Source: Croceicoccus gelatinilyticus
GTDB taxonomy: Bacteria; Pseudomonadota; Alphaproteobacteria; Sphingomonadales; Sphingomonadaceae
Length of the DNA stretch: 64,000 nucleotides
Direction of reading: 5' to 3'
Assembly (NCBI RefSeq): GCF_018398395.1
Contig: NZ_JAHCBF010000002.1
Coordinates: 434,001-498,000, forward strand
The position numbers and the translations under genes are program-made. The notes below the pieces were generated by a model. The model was not told the DNA's origin, did not search any database, and worked only from the letters and a program-made list of their open reading frames with translations. This document shows, piece by piece, positions 9,381 through 19,296 of the stretch (position 1 is its first letter; every line of letters begins with the position of its first letter).

Positions 9381-11831
9381 TTAGCGCGCCGGATCGTCGG
9401 GGCGCATGGCAACACCGCCAAGGGTCTCTGCCTCCAGCAACAGCTCATCATCGGCGGACCCTGCAGGAAGCGTCTCGCGACCGATGACGACCATGACCGG
9501 CACGGCGAGCGGGCTGACGCGTTCCAGCTTGACGTGCACGGTTTGCTCCGCCGCACGATCGAGGACACCGGCCAACCTGCCGATATCGGTCATCCGCGTC
9601 CGCGCCTCGGCCCAGGCGGCTTCGATCAGGACGTGATCGGGTTCGTACTTCTTCAGCACATCGTAGATCAGGTCGGTCGAGAACGTGACCTGCTTGCCGG
9701 TCTTGCGCTTGCCCGGTTGCTGGCGCTCTACCAACCCGCCGATCACTGCCGCCTCACGAAAGGCACGGCGTAAGAGGTGCGAATCCTGCACCCATTCGAC
9801 GAACTCATGCGCAAGGATATCGGGCGACAGCAGCGACGCGGGGTCCTCGATCGGCTTCAGGCCCCAGACCGCCAGAGAATAGTCATTCGCTACGAAACCC
9901 AAGGGCGAGAGGCCCCTGTCCTCCATCCGCCGTGTCACCAGCATGCCCAGCGACTGGTTCGCGTTCCAACCCTCGAAGGTATAGAACACGCTGTACTCGC
10001 GCTTGGCATGGGGAAAGCTCTCAACCAGCAATTCACCTGGCCCCGGCAGGTGCGAGCGCCAGTCCTGTACCTCCAGCCATTCCCGCACGTCATCGGGAAA
10101 GCGCGACCATCCCGGCCGGTCGACCAACATCTCGCGCACGCGGTCTGCCAGATGAGTCGTGAGCGGCATGCGCGCGCCGCCATATGACGGAATCATCGCC
10201 GATTTCTTTGACCCGCGGACGATGACCTCGCTCTCCTTCAGGCTCTCGACCTCAAGGCTGATGCCTGCGAACTGGAAAGTGTCGCCGGGCCGCAGGGCAG
10301 CCGCAAAGCGTTCCTCCACTTTCCCAAGCGAGCGCCCGTTGCGAAACCGCACCGTCAGCATCTCGCCGTCGATAATGATCCCTGCGTTCAGCCGGTGCCG
10401 CGCCGCCTGTTCAGGGTGCGTCAGCCGCCAGACGAAGCCGCCCTCCTCGTCCGGTTCGCGCGTGATACGCTTGAACCGGTCATAAGCGCGCAGGGCATAA
10501 CCGCCGTCGGCCACGAAATTGACGACGCGTTCGAAGACCGCCTCGTCCACCCATGCGTATGAATGACACGAGCGTATCTCGCGTAGCAGATCCGCCTCGT
10601 GAAACGGCGCCGCACAGGCGCAGCCCATGACATGCTGAGCCAGAACGTCGAGGCTGCCCGGGCGGAAATCCTCGCCGTCACGCACGCCTTCCTCAACCGC
10701 GTCCTTGGCTGCTTGTGCTTCCAGGAATTCGAACCGGTTGCCAGGTACAAGGATGGCGCGGCTCGGCTGGTCCAGCCGGTGATTGGCGCGCCCCACCCTC
10801 TGCAACAGGCGTGACGAGCCCTTCGGCGCGCCCATCTGCACCACACAGTCGATATCGCCCCAGTCGACGCCGAGATCGAGGCTGGCCGTGGCGACAAGCG
10901 CGCGCAGCTCTCCGCGTGCCATCGCGCCTTCGACCTTGCGCCGCGCTTCTACCGAGAGCGAGCCGTGATGAATGCCGATGGGTAGGACATCCTCGTTCAC
11001 GTCCCACAGCAGCTGAAAGATATATTCGGCCAGAAAGCGCGTGTTCGTAAAAATCAGCGTTGTCTGGTTGCGGCGAATTTCCTCGTAAAGCTGCGGCACG
11101 GCCCACGCCGCCGCGTGCCCGCCCCATGGCACACGCTCTTCATCGGGCAGCAGGATCTCGATCACGGGCTCCGCGCCGGGTTCACCGATCACATGGCTGA
11201 CCGCATCGATATCACCCCACGAGGCCAGCCATTCGCGGTATTGCTCAGGGTCCGAGACAGTCGCCGATAGCCCGATCCGCCGCATGTCAGGGGCTATCGC
11301 CTCCAGCCGTGCGAGCGCCAGTGCGAGCAAATCACCGCGCTTGCCGGTGGCGAAGGCGTGGATCTCGTCGATGACGATGCGCTTCAGCCCCGCGAACATC
11401 GTGAAGCTTTCAGGATAGGACAGCAGCAGCGACAGCGATTCCGGCGTCGTCAGCAGCACGTGGGGCGGTTTCGCGCGCTGCCGCGCCTTGCGCTGTGACG
11501 GCGTGTCGCCCGTCCGGCTCTCAACCCTGATCGGCAAGCCCATTTCCTCGATCGGGACCAGCAGGTTGCGGCGAACATCGGTGGCCAGCGCCTTCAGCGG
11601 CGAAACGTAGAGCGTGTGGAGCCCGTCATCTGGCTTCCCACCGGCAAGCCGTTCGGGTGTGAAAGCCGCCAGCGTCGGCAGGAAACCGGCCAGCGTCTTG
11701 CCCGCACCAGTGTCGGCAGTGAGCAGCGCGCTTTGCCCCGCATCGTCGGCGTCGAGCATCTCGGCCTGGTGCCGGCGGATGCGCCAGCCGCGGCCTTGAA
11801 ACCATGCCTCTATGCTATCGGGAATCGCCAT
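9381..11831 (-). CDS. Lhr-like DEXH-box helicase (ligase-associated DNA damage response type)
   Basis: An 816-residue superfamily 2 helicase. Motifs in order: Walker A TADTGAGKTLAGFLP (about residues 38-52), TTPESLSLLL, motif II DEIH (about 154), motif III LSATV, and the helicase C-terminal motifs ATASLDLGVDWGDID and QRVGRANHR. A Lhr-core C-terminal region follows (FRNGRSLGKVEERF; GSKKSAMIPSYGG). The length and core match bacterial Lhr-Core helicases often encoded with an ATP-dependent DNA ligase, an exonuclease and the phosphoesterase PdeM. None of those partners is adjacent here. Confidence 0.9.
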   Translation of the reverse strand: MAIPDSIEAWFQGRGWRIRRHQAEMLDADDAGQSALLTADTGAGKTLAGFLPTLAAFTPERLAGGKPDDGLHTLYVSPLKALATDVRRNLLVPIEEMGLPIRVESRTGDTPSQRKARQRAKPPHVLLTTPESLSLLLSYPESFTMFAGLKRIVIDEIHAFATGKRGDLLALALARLEAIAPDMRRIGLSATVSDPEQYREWLASWGDIDAVSHVIGEPGAEPVIEILLPDEERVPWGGHAAAWAVPQLYEEIRRNQTTLIFTNTRFLAEYIFQLLWDVNEDVLPIGIHHGSLSVEARRKVEGAMARGELRALVATASLDLGVDWGDIDCVVQMGAPKGSSRLLQRVGRANHRLDQPSRAILVPGNRFEFLEAQAAKDAVEEGVRDGEDFRPGSLDVLAQHVMGCACAAPFHEADLLREIRSCHSYAWVDEAVFERVVNFVADGGYALRAYDRFKRITREPDEEGGFVWRLTHPEQAARHRLNAGIIIDGEMLTVRFRNGRSLGKVEERFAAALRPGDTFQFAGISLEVESLKESEVIVRGSKKSAMIPSYGGARMPLTTHLADRVREMLVDRPGWSRFPDDVREWLEVQDWRSHLPGPGELLVESFPHAKREYSVFYTFEGWNANQSLGMLVTRRMEDRGLSPLGFVANDYSLAVWGLKPIEDPASLLSPDILAHEFVEWVQDSHLLRRAFREAAVIGGLVERQQPGKRKTGKQVTFSTDLIYDVLKKYEPDHVLIEAAWAEARTRMTDIGRLAGVLDRAAEQTVHVKLERVSPLAVPVMVVIGRETLPAGSADDELLLEAETLGGVAMRPDDPAR

Positions 11832-11884
11832 CGTCCCACCTTAACGAACGAAAGGCGCGAACAGTGCCGCAAAGGTTTGCAGGC

Positions 11885-11920
11885 AAAGAAAAAGGCCCGG
11901 TGGACAAGCCGACCGGGCCA
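11885..11920 (-). terminator. Intrinsic terminator on the minus strand
   Basis: Read on the minus strand, GGCCCGGT and ACCGGGCC form an 8-bp GC-rich stem around a 10-base loop, followed at once by TTTTTCTTT. It lies 260 bases after the end of the phosphoglucomutase gene and just before the helicase start, so it ends either a long 3' UTR or a separate small transcript. Confidence 0.75.
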
Positions 11921-12030
11921 TGAAGTTTTGGGAGAGGATGCCTGAAAGGCAGCTTCTTTGTGCACTGCAGCGCATCTTCTCGCAACTGCAAAAATGGCTA
12001 GCGGACTTTCTTTTTTTGCAACAGTGTCAA
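11886..12030 (-). ncRNA. Possible small RNA ending at the minus-strand terminator
   Basis: The gap 11832-12180 (349 bases) has no convincing gene. On the minus strand it contains a perfect TTGACA at 12030-12025 and then a structured stretch with repeated TGCAG/CTGCA words. It ends in a strong intrinsic terminator (11920-11885), which would give a transcript of roughly 110-130 bases. No clear TATAAT-like element follows at 17 bases, although GCTAGC is near. An unattached long 3' UTR of the phosphomutase gene is the main alternative. Confidence 0.3.
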
Positions 12031-12180
12031 TAAGCGTTCCCGATCAGGCACTTAGAACCTGAATCATTTTTCATGTTAGACCAAAGTACTGACTCTTTTG
12101 GCTTTAAATGACGCTTGTCTTGCCAAGGAAGGCTCTCACAAACCCGAATCACTATTCAGGTTCGCGGGATGTGAACGATA

Positions 12181-13593
12181 TCAGTGACCGGCCTGCGGGC
12201 CGCGTTTCAGGCCCGAAAGAGCCAGCTGATCATCGATCTGCGCCATCAGGCGCTCCAGCCCTTCCTCGCTATCGCTTTCGGCGCGGGCCACAAGAACGTC
12301 CTGCGTGTTCGAAGCGCGCAGCAACCACCAGCCGTCGTCATTGGTGACGCGAACGCCGTCGGTGTCGTTGACGTCGTCGGGGCTGTCGGCCAGCCGTTCC
12401 TTCACCTCGTCAATGACGGCGAACTTGCGGCTCTCATCGACCTGAAAACGCATTTCCGGCGTGTTGATCATGTCGGGCATCTCGCCGCGAAGCTGCGTGA
12501 CCGACTTGTTCAGCCGCGCGCTTGCCACCAGCAGACGCACACCTGCGTAAAGCGCATCGTCGAAACCATAGTATTCGTGTTTGAAGAACACGTGCCCGCT
12601 CATCTCACCGGCCAGCGGCGCGCCAGTTTCCTTCATTTTGGACTTAATCAGCGAGTGGCCGGTCTTCCACATCAGCGGCTTGCCGCCGTGCTCTGCAATC
12701 TGGTCGTACAGCGCCCGGCTGGCCTTCACGTCCGCTATGATGGTGGAGCCGGGGACGAGTTTGAGGAGATCTTCGGCGTAGATCATCAGGAGCTGGTCGC
12801 CCCAAATGACGCGCCCTTCCCCGTCGATCGCGCCGATGCGATCGCCGTCGCCGTCGAAGGCCAGTCCAAAGTCGAGGTTCTTGTCCGCGACAAGCTTCCT
12901 GAGATCGGCGAGATTCTTCTCCTCGGTAGGGTCAGGATGATGATTAGGAAAATTCCCGTCGACATCGGTGAAGAGAGTGAAGTGTTCCCCTGGGAGCTTG
13001 GCGACCAGGTCTTCGATGGCCGGCCCCGCCGCGCCGTTCCCCGCGTCCCAACCGATCCGAAGAGTGGACAGCCGCTCCTTCCCGGCAGCGTCGAGGCCGA
13101 TGATGGGGTCGAGCAGGCGCTCGATATATTCGGCCATGATCTCGCGGGTTTCGACCGAACCGGCCCCGTCGAGCCAGTCCCCGGCCGCAGCCATGGTCCC
13201 GATTTCGAGGATGTCGGCCCCGAAAAACGGCCGACCCTGAAATACCATCTTGAAGCCGTTGTAATTGGGGGGATTGTGGCTGCCAGTTATCTGAATGCCG
13301 CCATCCACATCTTCGGCTGATGCTTCCGCATAATACAGCATCGGAGTCGGTCCCATGCCGACGCGCACAACGTCGCACCCGGTAGAAGTCAGCCCCTCGC
13401 AAAGCGCGTGTTCCAGCATGGGCGAGGAAACGCGCCCGTCATATCCGATCGCGACCTTCTTGCCCCCTGCCCGGCGCAACAGCGTTCCGAAGCTGCGCCC
13501 GATGGCGCGTGCGTCGTCGGGGCCGAGCGTCTCTCCGATAATTCCCCGAATGTCGTATTCGCGCAGGACGGTCGGGTCGAAGGTATGGTTCAT
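12181..13593 (-). CDS. Phosphomannomutase/phosphoglucomutase
   Basis: A 470-residue alpha-D-phosphohexomutase of the AlgC/PgmG type, which interconverts glucose-1-P/6-P and mannose-1-P/6-P for exopolysaccharide and LPS sugar synthesis. Features are the N-terminal YDIRGIIG, the phosphoserine loop [17 protein letters not shown] (about residues 98-114), the metal-binding loop [11 protein letters not shown] (about 249-259), the sugar-binding [18 protein letters not shown], and a C-terminal phosphate-binding segment ([14 protein letters not shown]). The stop codon lies only 350 bases from the helicase start. Confidence 0.95.
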   Translation of the reverse strand: MNHTFDPTVLREYDIRGIIGETLGPDDARAIGRSFGTLLRRAGGKKVAIGYDGRVSSPMLEHALCEGLTSTGCDVVRVGMGPTPMLYYAEASAEDVDGGIQITGSHNPPNYNGFKMVFQGRPFFGADILEIGTMAAAGDWLDGAGSVETREIMAEYIERLLDPIIGLDAAGKERLSTLRIGWDAGNGAAGPAIEDLVAKLPGEHFTLFTDVDGNFPNHHPDPTEEKNLADLRKLVADKNLDFGLAFDGDGDRIGAIDGEGRVIWGDQLLMIYAEDLLKLVPGSTIIADVKASRALYDQIAEHGGKPLMWKTGHSLIKSKMKETGAPLAGEMSGHVFFKHEYYGFDDALYAGVRLLVASARLNKSVTQLRGEMPDMINTPEMRFQVDESRKFAVIDEVKERLADSPDDVNDTDGVRVTNDDGWWLLRASNTQDVLVARAESDSEEGLERLMAQIDDQLALSGLKRGPQAGH

Positions 13594-13664
13594 GGATGGC
13601 CTTTCGGTCGTGATGATGCGGTGGTCGTCATACGCGGCAGGACGCCGCGCTGAAACAACACTAC

Positions 13665-13955
13665 CTATAAGTCGTTTTTGCGGCGACTTTGTTCCAGCAG
13701 CAAGTCACGTGCATGATCCAGCGCGTGAACCGCATCGCTCGATCCGCCGCGATCGGGATGCGCGTCCTTGATGGCGCGGCGATGCGCGGCGAGAATATCT
13801 TCCGCGCTCGCATCGCGCGACACGCCCAGCAAAGTGCGGGCCTGCGCGCGTTTCTGGCTCTTTTCGGATTCGGCAAACATCTGCCACGGCCAGGTTCCGA
13901 ACAGCATCCGGAAGGCAATCCCCGCCACGACGACGAGGATGACGAATTTCATCAT
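13665..13955 (-). CDS. Small membrane-anchored J-domain protein
   Basis: A 96-residue protein with an N-terminal membrane helix (about residues 3-19) and a C-terminal J domain (about 38-92). The J domain includes the HPD tripeptide (DAHPDRGG) needed to stimulate DnaK ATPase activity. It is likely a DjlA/TIM14-like co-chaperone acting at the inner membrane. Its ATG overlaps the mipZ stop by four bases (ATGA), so the two are probably translated together. Confidence 0.88.
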   Translation of the reverse strand: MMKFVILVVVAGIAFRMLFGTWPWQMFAESEKSQKRAQARTLLGVSRDASAEDILAAHRRAIKDAHPDRGGSSDAVHALDHARDLLLEQSRRKNDL

Positions 13956-14764
13956 GCGGCCTGATCCACCGCCTCTGCCTTGCCCTGTTCGGGCATCGGC
14001 AGATTGAGCCCCTTCACCAGTGCCCGCAGTTCCTGCCGCGCGACGAGGTGGCTGGTCGCCAGATCGCCGAGGTGCCCCTTGTCGAGCAAGGTCAGCCCCG
14101 AGGGGAACAGTTCGCGGTAGATGACGCGTTCGGACAGGCCCGGCGCGACGCGGAAACCGACGCGGCGGGACAGTTCGGTCAGCGCCTCGTCGATGCGGCG
14201 CATGTTGCGCGCCTCGACGTGCTGGACGCGGTTGCGCAGCACGATCCAGTCCATCTCGCGCTTGCCTTCGTTGACCGTCGCCATCCCGCGCTTCTTGCGG
14301 GCTTCCCAGATCAGTTCGGCATAGAACGACAGCTTCTTCACCTTGAACGTTTCGGCATCGACCTGACCGATGAGGTCGAAGTCGACGAAACTGTCGTTCA
14401 AGGGCGTGACCAGCGTATCGGCCTGCGTCGCCACATGGCGCGCATACTTGTCGTCGCGGCCCGGCGTGTCGAAGATCAGAAAATCGAGCCCTTCGCTGAT
14501 TTCCGCGACCATTTCGTCCAGCGCCTCGACGTTCGGCCCGCCGAACACGCCGACGGCAGCGCCGGGCAGTTCGATTTCGCGGCGTTTTTCGGTGTCCAGC
14601 CGGTTTTCGAAATAGCGATAGAAAGTGCGCTGGCGCGGATCGAGATCGATCGCGCCGACTTTCGCGCCCTGGTAGGCCAGGGCGACCGCGACGTGCACGG
14701 CGGTGGTCGATTTACCGGTTCCGCCCTTTTCGTTCGCGAACACGATCTTGTGAGGTGTGGTCAT
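13952..14764 (-). CDS. mipZ: Division-plane positioning ATPase MipZ
   Basis: A 270-residue ParA-family ATPase. The deviant Walker A ANEKGGTGKSTTAVH is near residues 10-24, followed by IDLDPRQRTFYRYFENR, the characteristic MipZ extension of the ParA core. Walker B is in LIFDTPG. In Caulobacter, MipZ forms a bipolar gradient through ParB and blocks FtsZ polymerisation away from midcell. The ATG at 14764 is chosen because the family begins MxxPHKIVFANEKGG. It is transcribed divergently from panC. Confidence 0.95.
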   Translation of the reverse strand: MTTPHKIVFANEKGGTGKSTTAVHVAVALAYQGAKVGAIDLDPRQRTFYRYFENRLDTEKRREIELPGAAVGVFGGPNVEALDEMVAEISEGLDFLIFDTPGRDDKYARHVATQADTLVTPLNDSFVDFDLIGQVDAETFKVKKLSFYAELIWEARKKRGMATVNEGKREMDWIVLRNRVQHVEARNMRRIDEALTELSRRVGFRVAPGLSERVIYRELFPSGLTLLDKGHLGDLATSHLVARQELRALVKGLNLPMPEQGKAEAVDQAA

Positions 14765-14866
14765 CTGTCCTCGCAATGAATGGTGCGCCGCCGGCATTGC
14801 CGGGTTGCCCAACGGCGGGCGGACGCTACAGCTTGCCCGGGCAGTTTACCGGAAGGGCTGAAGTTC

Positions 14867-15724
14867 ATGCAAACGATCCGCGCGCTCAATCCACTACGGG
14901 AGACGACCGCCGCCCTTCGCCGCGCTGCCGGCAAGGGGGCAAGGCTGGCGCTGGTGCCCACGATGGGGGCGCTTCACGACGGTCACCTGACACTGGTGCG
15001 CCGCGCGCGCGAGCTGGCAGACATCGTTGCCGTGTCGATTTTCGTGAACCCGAAGCAGTTCGGCCCGAACGAGGATCTCGACGCATATCCCCGCCAGTTG
15101 GCGCGCGACAGCGAGCTGCTCATCAGCGAAGGCGTGGACCTGCTCTGGGCGCCCGAGGTGGGCGAGATGTATCCTGACGGCTTTGCCTCGAACATTTCGG
15201 TCGAGGGGGTGAGCGCAGGGCTTTGCGGCGCGGACCGGCCCGGCCATTTTGACGGCGTGGCGACCGTGGTGTGCAAGCTGTTCAACCAGGTCGCGCCCGA
15301 TATCGCGCTGTTCGGCGAAAAGGACTGGCAGCAGCTTGCCGTTATCCGGCGCATGGCCCGCGATCTCGATCTCTACGCCCCGATGCCGGAGGCGATCATC
15401 GGCGTGCCGATCGTGCGCGAGAAAGACGGCCTCGCCATGTCCTCGCGCAATGCTTACCTCTCAGCGGGGCAGCGTGCTGCGGCGGTTACTTTGCCGAACG
15501 CGATGCGCGATGCGATCGGGAAGCTGGAAAACGGCGAACCGGCGGCAGAAGTGCTGACCACCCTGCGCGCAGCCTTACTGGAAGGCGGTTTCGACAGCGT
15601 CGACTATGCCGAACTGCGCGATGCCGCCTCGATCGAGCTTCTAGACGAACCGAACGACAATGCCCGGCTCTTCGTCGCCGCGCGCATCGGCGGAACGCGG
15701 CTGATCGACAACATGGCGGTGTAA
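14867..15724 (+). CDS. panC: Pantothenate synthetase
   Basis: A 285-residue enzyme that condenses pantoate with beta-alanine using ATP, in coenzyme A synthesis. Motifs: PTMGALHDGHLTLV (ATP-binding HIGH-like motif), FVNPKQFGPNEDLDAYPR, LFGEKDWQQLAVIRRM, and KDGLAMSSRNAYLS (KMSKS-like). The ATG at 14867 gives the normal MQTIRAL start and has GGAAGG upstream; the longer frame from 14780 adds unrelated residues. Confidence 0.97.
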   Translation: MQTIRALNPLRETTAALRRAAGKGARLALVPTMGALHDGHLTLVRRARELADIVAVSIFVNPKQFGPNEDLDAYPRQLARDSELLISEGVDLLWAPEVGEMYPDGFASNISVEGVSAGLCGADRPGHFDGVATVVCKLFNQVAPDIALFGEKDWQQLAVIRRMARDLDLYAPMPEAIIGVPIVREKDGLAMSSRNAYLSAGQRAAAVTLPNAMRDAIGKLENGEPAAEVLTTLRAALLEGGFDSVDYAELRDAASIELLDEPNDNARLFVAARIGGTRLIDNMAV

Positions 15725-15730
15725 CCCGCC

Positions 15731-17005
15731 TCAGTCGTGGTGCAGGATACGCTGCTTCATCGACCGGATGCCCAGCCACATCGCCGCGACTACGAACGGG
15801 GTCAGCACCGCGATGATCACGCCAGACGAAATATCGTGGTTCAGCTTCTCCGCGCCCTTCAGCATGTAGGCGATGAGGCTGATGCCATAGTAACTGAGCG
15901 CCACGACCGACAGCCCTTCGACAAGGTGCTGCAGGCGTAGCTGCGTTGTGATCGACTTTTCCATCGAGTGCAGCAGCCGCCCGTTCTGGTTCTCGATCCG
16001 CGTTTCGACCCGCGTGCGGAACAGCGACACGAACTGCGCCGTACGCGCCGCCAGCGTCTCGGCCCGCCGCCGGTGCGCGGCGCAAGTGCGGATCGCGGGG
16101 AGGAAGCGGCGCTGGGTGAAATCGGCGAGCGACTGGAAACCGGGCACCGGCTCGATGCACAGATCCTCCAGCCGCTCCTCGACCAGAACCGCATAGGCCT
16201 CTGTCGCGCTCAGCCGGAAATCGGAGGACGCGGTCTGCGTCATCAGTTGCATCGACAGGTCCGTCACCTGCTTCAGCAGTTCGTCGTCGGACACGTCGCT
16301 GCGCGCAACGCGGGTGCCGAGGCTGGCCAGTTCCGCCTCGATCCCGTCCAGCACTTTCCACCCCGCCTGCGCCACCGGCAGGCCGAGCAGCGCGAGATTG
16401 CGGTAATTGCCCAGTTCCTGAAGCCGCTGGACGGTACGCGACAAGTCGCCCGGCGGCAGGCCGTTGGCAGCGACCAGCACCGCGCCGAACCCGTCTTCGC
16501 GCAGGCGGAAGTCCGACCAGATCCGCGCCCCGCCCGCGATGTGGCAACTTACGAGGTCGAGCGGTTCGAACGCAAAACGCGGCAGCAAGGCATCGGCCTC
16601 GGTCTTGTCGGCGACGATGGCAATGCGGGTGGCCCGCACGATCTTGCCCGGCAGGCTGTCCGCCCAGTCGAGCGCGCGCGAAATCGCCGCGTCCCCCTGC
16701 GGGTCGAGCGCTGCACCGGCCCCGCGCGAGATGAACAGCGTCGTCGCGCTCGCCTCGCTATGGCGTTCCCACCCGAAGTCCACGCCTTCGCCAAGGCTGC
16801 CCTGAACGTGGCGCGGATTGGGGGAATGTTCGACGCTGGCGCCATCGGGCAGGCTGGCAAGCGCTTCCTGCTCTGCCTCGCGCTCCTCGGCCGCGACTTG
16901 CCGCAGGACCTGGATCACCGTCATCCCCGGCTGCAACTGCGGCCAGCGCCGCAAGTGCATTTCGGCGACGACCGATTTCCGCAGTTCGTGTTCGTTACGC
17001 ATCAT
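15731..17005 (-). CDS. DUF3422-family membrane protein coupled to hypF
   Basis: A 424-residue protein of the DUF3422 family, recognised from its N-terminal NEHELRKSVVAEMHLRRWP segment, a long alpha/beta middle, and a helical coiled region with two C-terminal membrane segments (about residues 355-375 and 385-405). Function is unknown in the family. Its ATGATG start overlaps the hypF stop codon by four bases, so it is the last cistron of the hydrogenase accessory operon. panC converges on it with only six bases between the stop codons. The operon position suggests, but does not prove, a role linked to hydrogenase or its membrane. Confidence 0.85.
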   Translation of the reverse strand: MMRNEHELRKSVVAEMHLRRWPQLQPGMTVIQVLRQVAAEEREAEQEALASLPDGASVEHSPNPRHVQGSLGEGVDFGWERHSEASATTLFISRGAGAALDPQGDAAISRALDWADSLPGKIVRATRIAIVADKTEADALLPRFAFEPLDLVSCHIAGGARIWSDFRLREDGFGAVLVAANGLPPGDLSRTVQRLQELGNYRNLALLGLPVAQAGWKVLDGIEAELASLGTRVARSDVSDDELLKQVTDLSMQLMTQTASSDFRLSATEAYAVLVEERLEDLCIEPVPGFQSLADFTQRRFLPAIRTCAAHRRRAETLAARTAQFVSLFRTRVETRIENQNGRLLHSMEKSITTQLRLQHLVEGLSVVALSYYGISLIAYMLKGAEKLNHDISSGVIIAVLTPFVVAAMWLGIRSMKQRILHHD

Positions 17006-19296
17006 CGCGTCTTGTCCCGTCCCAGAACCTGCGCCGCCGTGACTGCCTGCCCCAGCGAAAGACCCCCGTCGTTCGCCGGCACCAGCCGGTGGTTCACCGG
17101 CTCCAGCCCCGCGGCGCGCAATTGTCTCGACAGGTTCTGCCTCAGAACACGGTTCTGAAGCACCCCGCCCGAAAGGATGACGCGCCCCGCCCCGCCGCTG
17201 GCCCGAAGCGCTTCGACAAAAGCCCCCGCCAGCCCCGCGTGGAAGCGCGCGGCGATCACACCGGGTTCGATCTGGGACGCAAGATCGGCTGCAATAGCGC
17301 GCCACATCTTGCCCAGATCATCGAGGGGGAAGACATATCCGCTCTCGTCCGCGAATGGCCGGGCCAGCGCCTCCAGTTCCATCGCCGCCTGCGCTTCGTG
17401 CCCGATGGCATCAGCGTGAATGCCAACCGCCGCCGATACGGCATCGAACACGCGCCCTGCGGAGGAACACGTCGGACTGTTCAGGCCTTGCGCGATCATC
17501 TGCTCCACCGTGCAAACCGCCATGTCGTTCGGCAGATGCCGCGTCAGCGGTGCGGCATGATCGCGCCAGTCCGCGCCGAAAGCGTGGCGCAGGTGCGCGA
17601 CGAGATTGCGCCACGGCTGCTTCATCGCTGCCGCCCCGCCCGGAAGTGCAACGGCGGGAAGCCCCGCGATCCGCTCGCTCTGCTCAGCATCACCGCGCAG
17701 CACTTCGCCGCCCCAGAGCGTGCCGTCAGCGCCCATGCCCAGCCCGTCGAGCACGATGGCATGGCACGCGCCCTCGATCCCCTGCTCTGCCATGCATGAC
17801 GCCATGTGCGCGTGATGATGCGGCACTTCGACCAGCGGCACGCCAAGCTCTTCAGCCATCGCCTTGCCCAGCTTGGTAGAGAGATATTCGGGGTGTAGGT
17901 CGACCGCGATGGCATCGGGCTCAAAGCGGTAGATTTCGCGGAACAGCTCCAGCATCCGGCGATAATCGTCGTGTGCGCCCATGTCCTCGAGGTCGCCGAT
18001 ATGCTGCGACAGGACCGCTTGGCGATCGCGCATCATGCAGAACGTGGCTTTCAATTCGCCGCCCATCGCAAGGATCGAGCCTTTACCGGCCAGAGCCTCG
18101 GAAACCACGACCGGCGCAGGCGCAAAGCCGCGCGCGCGGCGCATCAGGACCGGTCCTTCGCCGTCGAGCGCCATGACCGAATCGTCGACCCGGTTCACGA
18201 TGTCGCGGTCGTGCATCAGCAGCGTATCGGCAAGGCCGAGCAGCCTCTCACGCGCCTCGTCGTTGCCGGTCACTTGCGGCTCGTCGCTGCGATTGCCGCT
18301 CGTCATCACCAGCACGCCATCGAACGCATCGAGCAGCAAGTGGTGCAGCGGGGTATAGGGCAGCATGAAGCCGAGGTGATCCTGCCCATGCGCCAGCGCC
18401 TCGGGCAAGGCGGGCGCGTCGGCGCGGATGGGCAGGAGCACGATGGGGGCGGCGGGCGACGCTAAAAGGTCGGCCGCCGCCGCGTCCACGTGGCAATAAC
18501 GCGCGATGCCAGCGACCGTCCTGGCCATAAGCGCAAACGGCTTGGCATCGCGCGCCTTGCGACGACGCAGTTCGTGAACGGCCTCCGCGTTCCGCGCGTC
18601 ACAAGAGAGGTGGAAACCTCCCAAGCCCTTGATTGCGGCTATCTTTCCATTGCGCAACAGCCGCGCGGTTTCAGCCACAGGTTCCTTTGCCTCGGCACCC
18701 AGCCCTTCGAGCCACAGGCGCGGGCCGCAGTCGGGGCAGGCCGTCGGCTGGGCGTGGAAACGGCGGTTTTCCGGGTCTTCGTATTCGGCGCGGCAAGCAT
18801 CGCACATGGCGAATGCCGCCATACTGGTATTGACGCGATCGTACGGTATCGCCCGGATGATGGACATGCGCGGGCCGCAGTGCGTGCAGTTGCCGAAAGC
18901 GTATCCGTGGCGGCGATCCGCCCGGTCCGTCAGTTCGGCAAGACATTCGGGGCACGTCGCCGCGTCGGGCACGATGCCTGTCGCGATCTCGCCGCCTGCG
19001 CTGCTCAGGATGACGAAGTCGGTGAAATCGCGTGCGGGTTCGGCCACGCTTTCCACCGTTTCCACGCGGGCCAGCGGCGGAGCTTCGGCGACGATCCGGC
19101 GTTCGAATGCGTCAAGCGCGGCGCGGCTGCCTGATGCGTGGACGATCACACCCTCGCCGTCGTTTGCCACGCTGCCCGACAGGCCGAGCTTCCTTGCCAG
19201 CCGCCAGACGTGAGGCCGAAAGCCGACCGCCTGCACCAGCCCGCGCACGCGGATGCGCCGGGAAGTCCAGTCTGCCGCCACCCCCCCGGCCTGCAT
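17002..19296 (-). CDS. hypF: Carbamoyltransferase HypF
   Basis: A 764-residue protein that activates carbamoyl phosphate and passes the carbamoyl group to HypE to make the CN ligands of the [NiFe] centre. Domains in order: acylphosphatase (RVRGLVQAVGFRPHVWRLA, about residues 13-31), two zinc-finger clusters (CPECLAEL, CTHCGPRM, CDACRAEY, CPDCGPRL), a YrdC-like domain and a Kae1-like domain with metal-binding HHHAHMASCMAEQG. The start is set by homology at ATG 19296, whose A is shared with the hupV stop codon; the frame upstream is the antisense-like shadow of hupV. Confidence 0.96.
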   Translation of the reverse strand: MQAGGVAADWTSRRIRVRGLVQAVGFRPHVWRLARKLGLSGSVANDGEGVIVHASGSRAALDAFERRIVAEAPPLARVETVESVAEPARDFTDFVILSSAGGEIATGIVPDAATCPECLAELTDRADRRHGYAFGNCTHCGPRMSIIRAIPYDRVNTSMAAFAMCDACRAEYEDPENRRFHAQPTACPDCGPRLWLEGLGAEAKEPVAETARLLRNGKIAAIKGLGGFHLSCDARNAEAVHELRRRKARDAKPFALMARTVAGIARYCHVDAAAADLLASPAAPIVLLPIRADAPALPEALAHGQDHLGFMLPYTPLHHLLLDAFDGVLVMTSGNRSDEPQVTGNDEARERLLGLADTLLMHDRDIVNRVDDSVMALDGEGPVLMRRARGFAPAPVVVSEALAGKGSILAMGGELKATFCMMRDRQAVLSQHIGDLEDMGAHDDYRRMLELFREIYRFEPDAIAVDLHPEYLSTKLGKAMAEELGVPLVEVPHHHAHMASCMAEQGIEGACHAIVLDGLGMGADGTLWGGEVLRGDAEQSERIAGLPAVALPGGAAAMKQPWRNLVAHLRHAFGADWRDHAAPLTRHLPNDMAVCTVEQMIAQGLNSPTCSSAGRVFDAVSAAVGIHADAIGHEAQAAMELEALARPFADESGYVFPLDDLGKMWRAIAADLASQIEPGVIAARFHAGLAGAFVEALRASGGAGRVILSGGVLQNRVLRQNLSRQLRAAGLEPVNHRLVPANDGGLSLGQAVTAAQVLGRDKTR

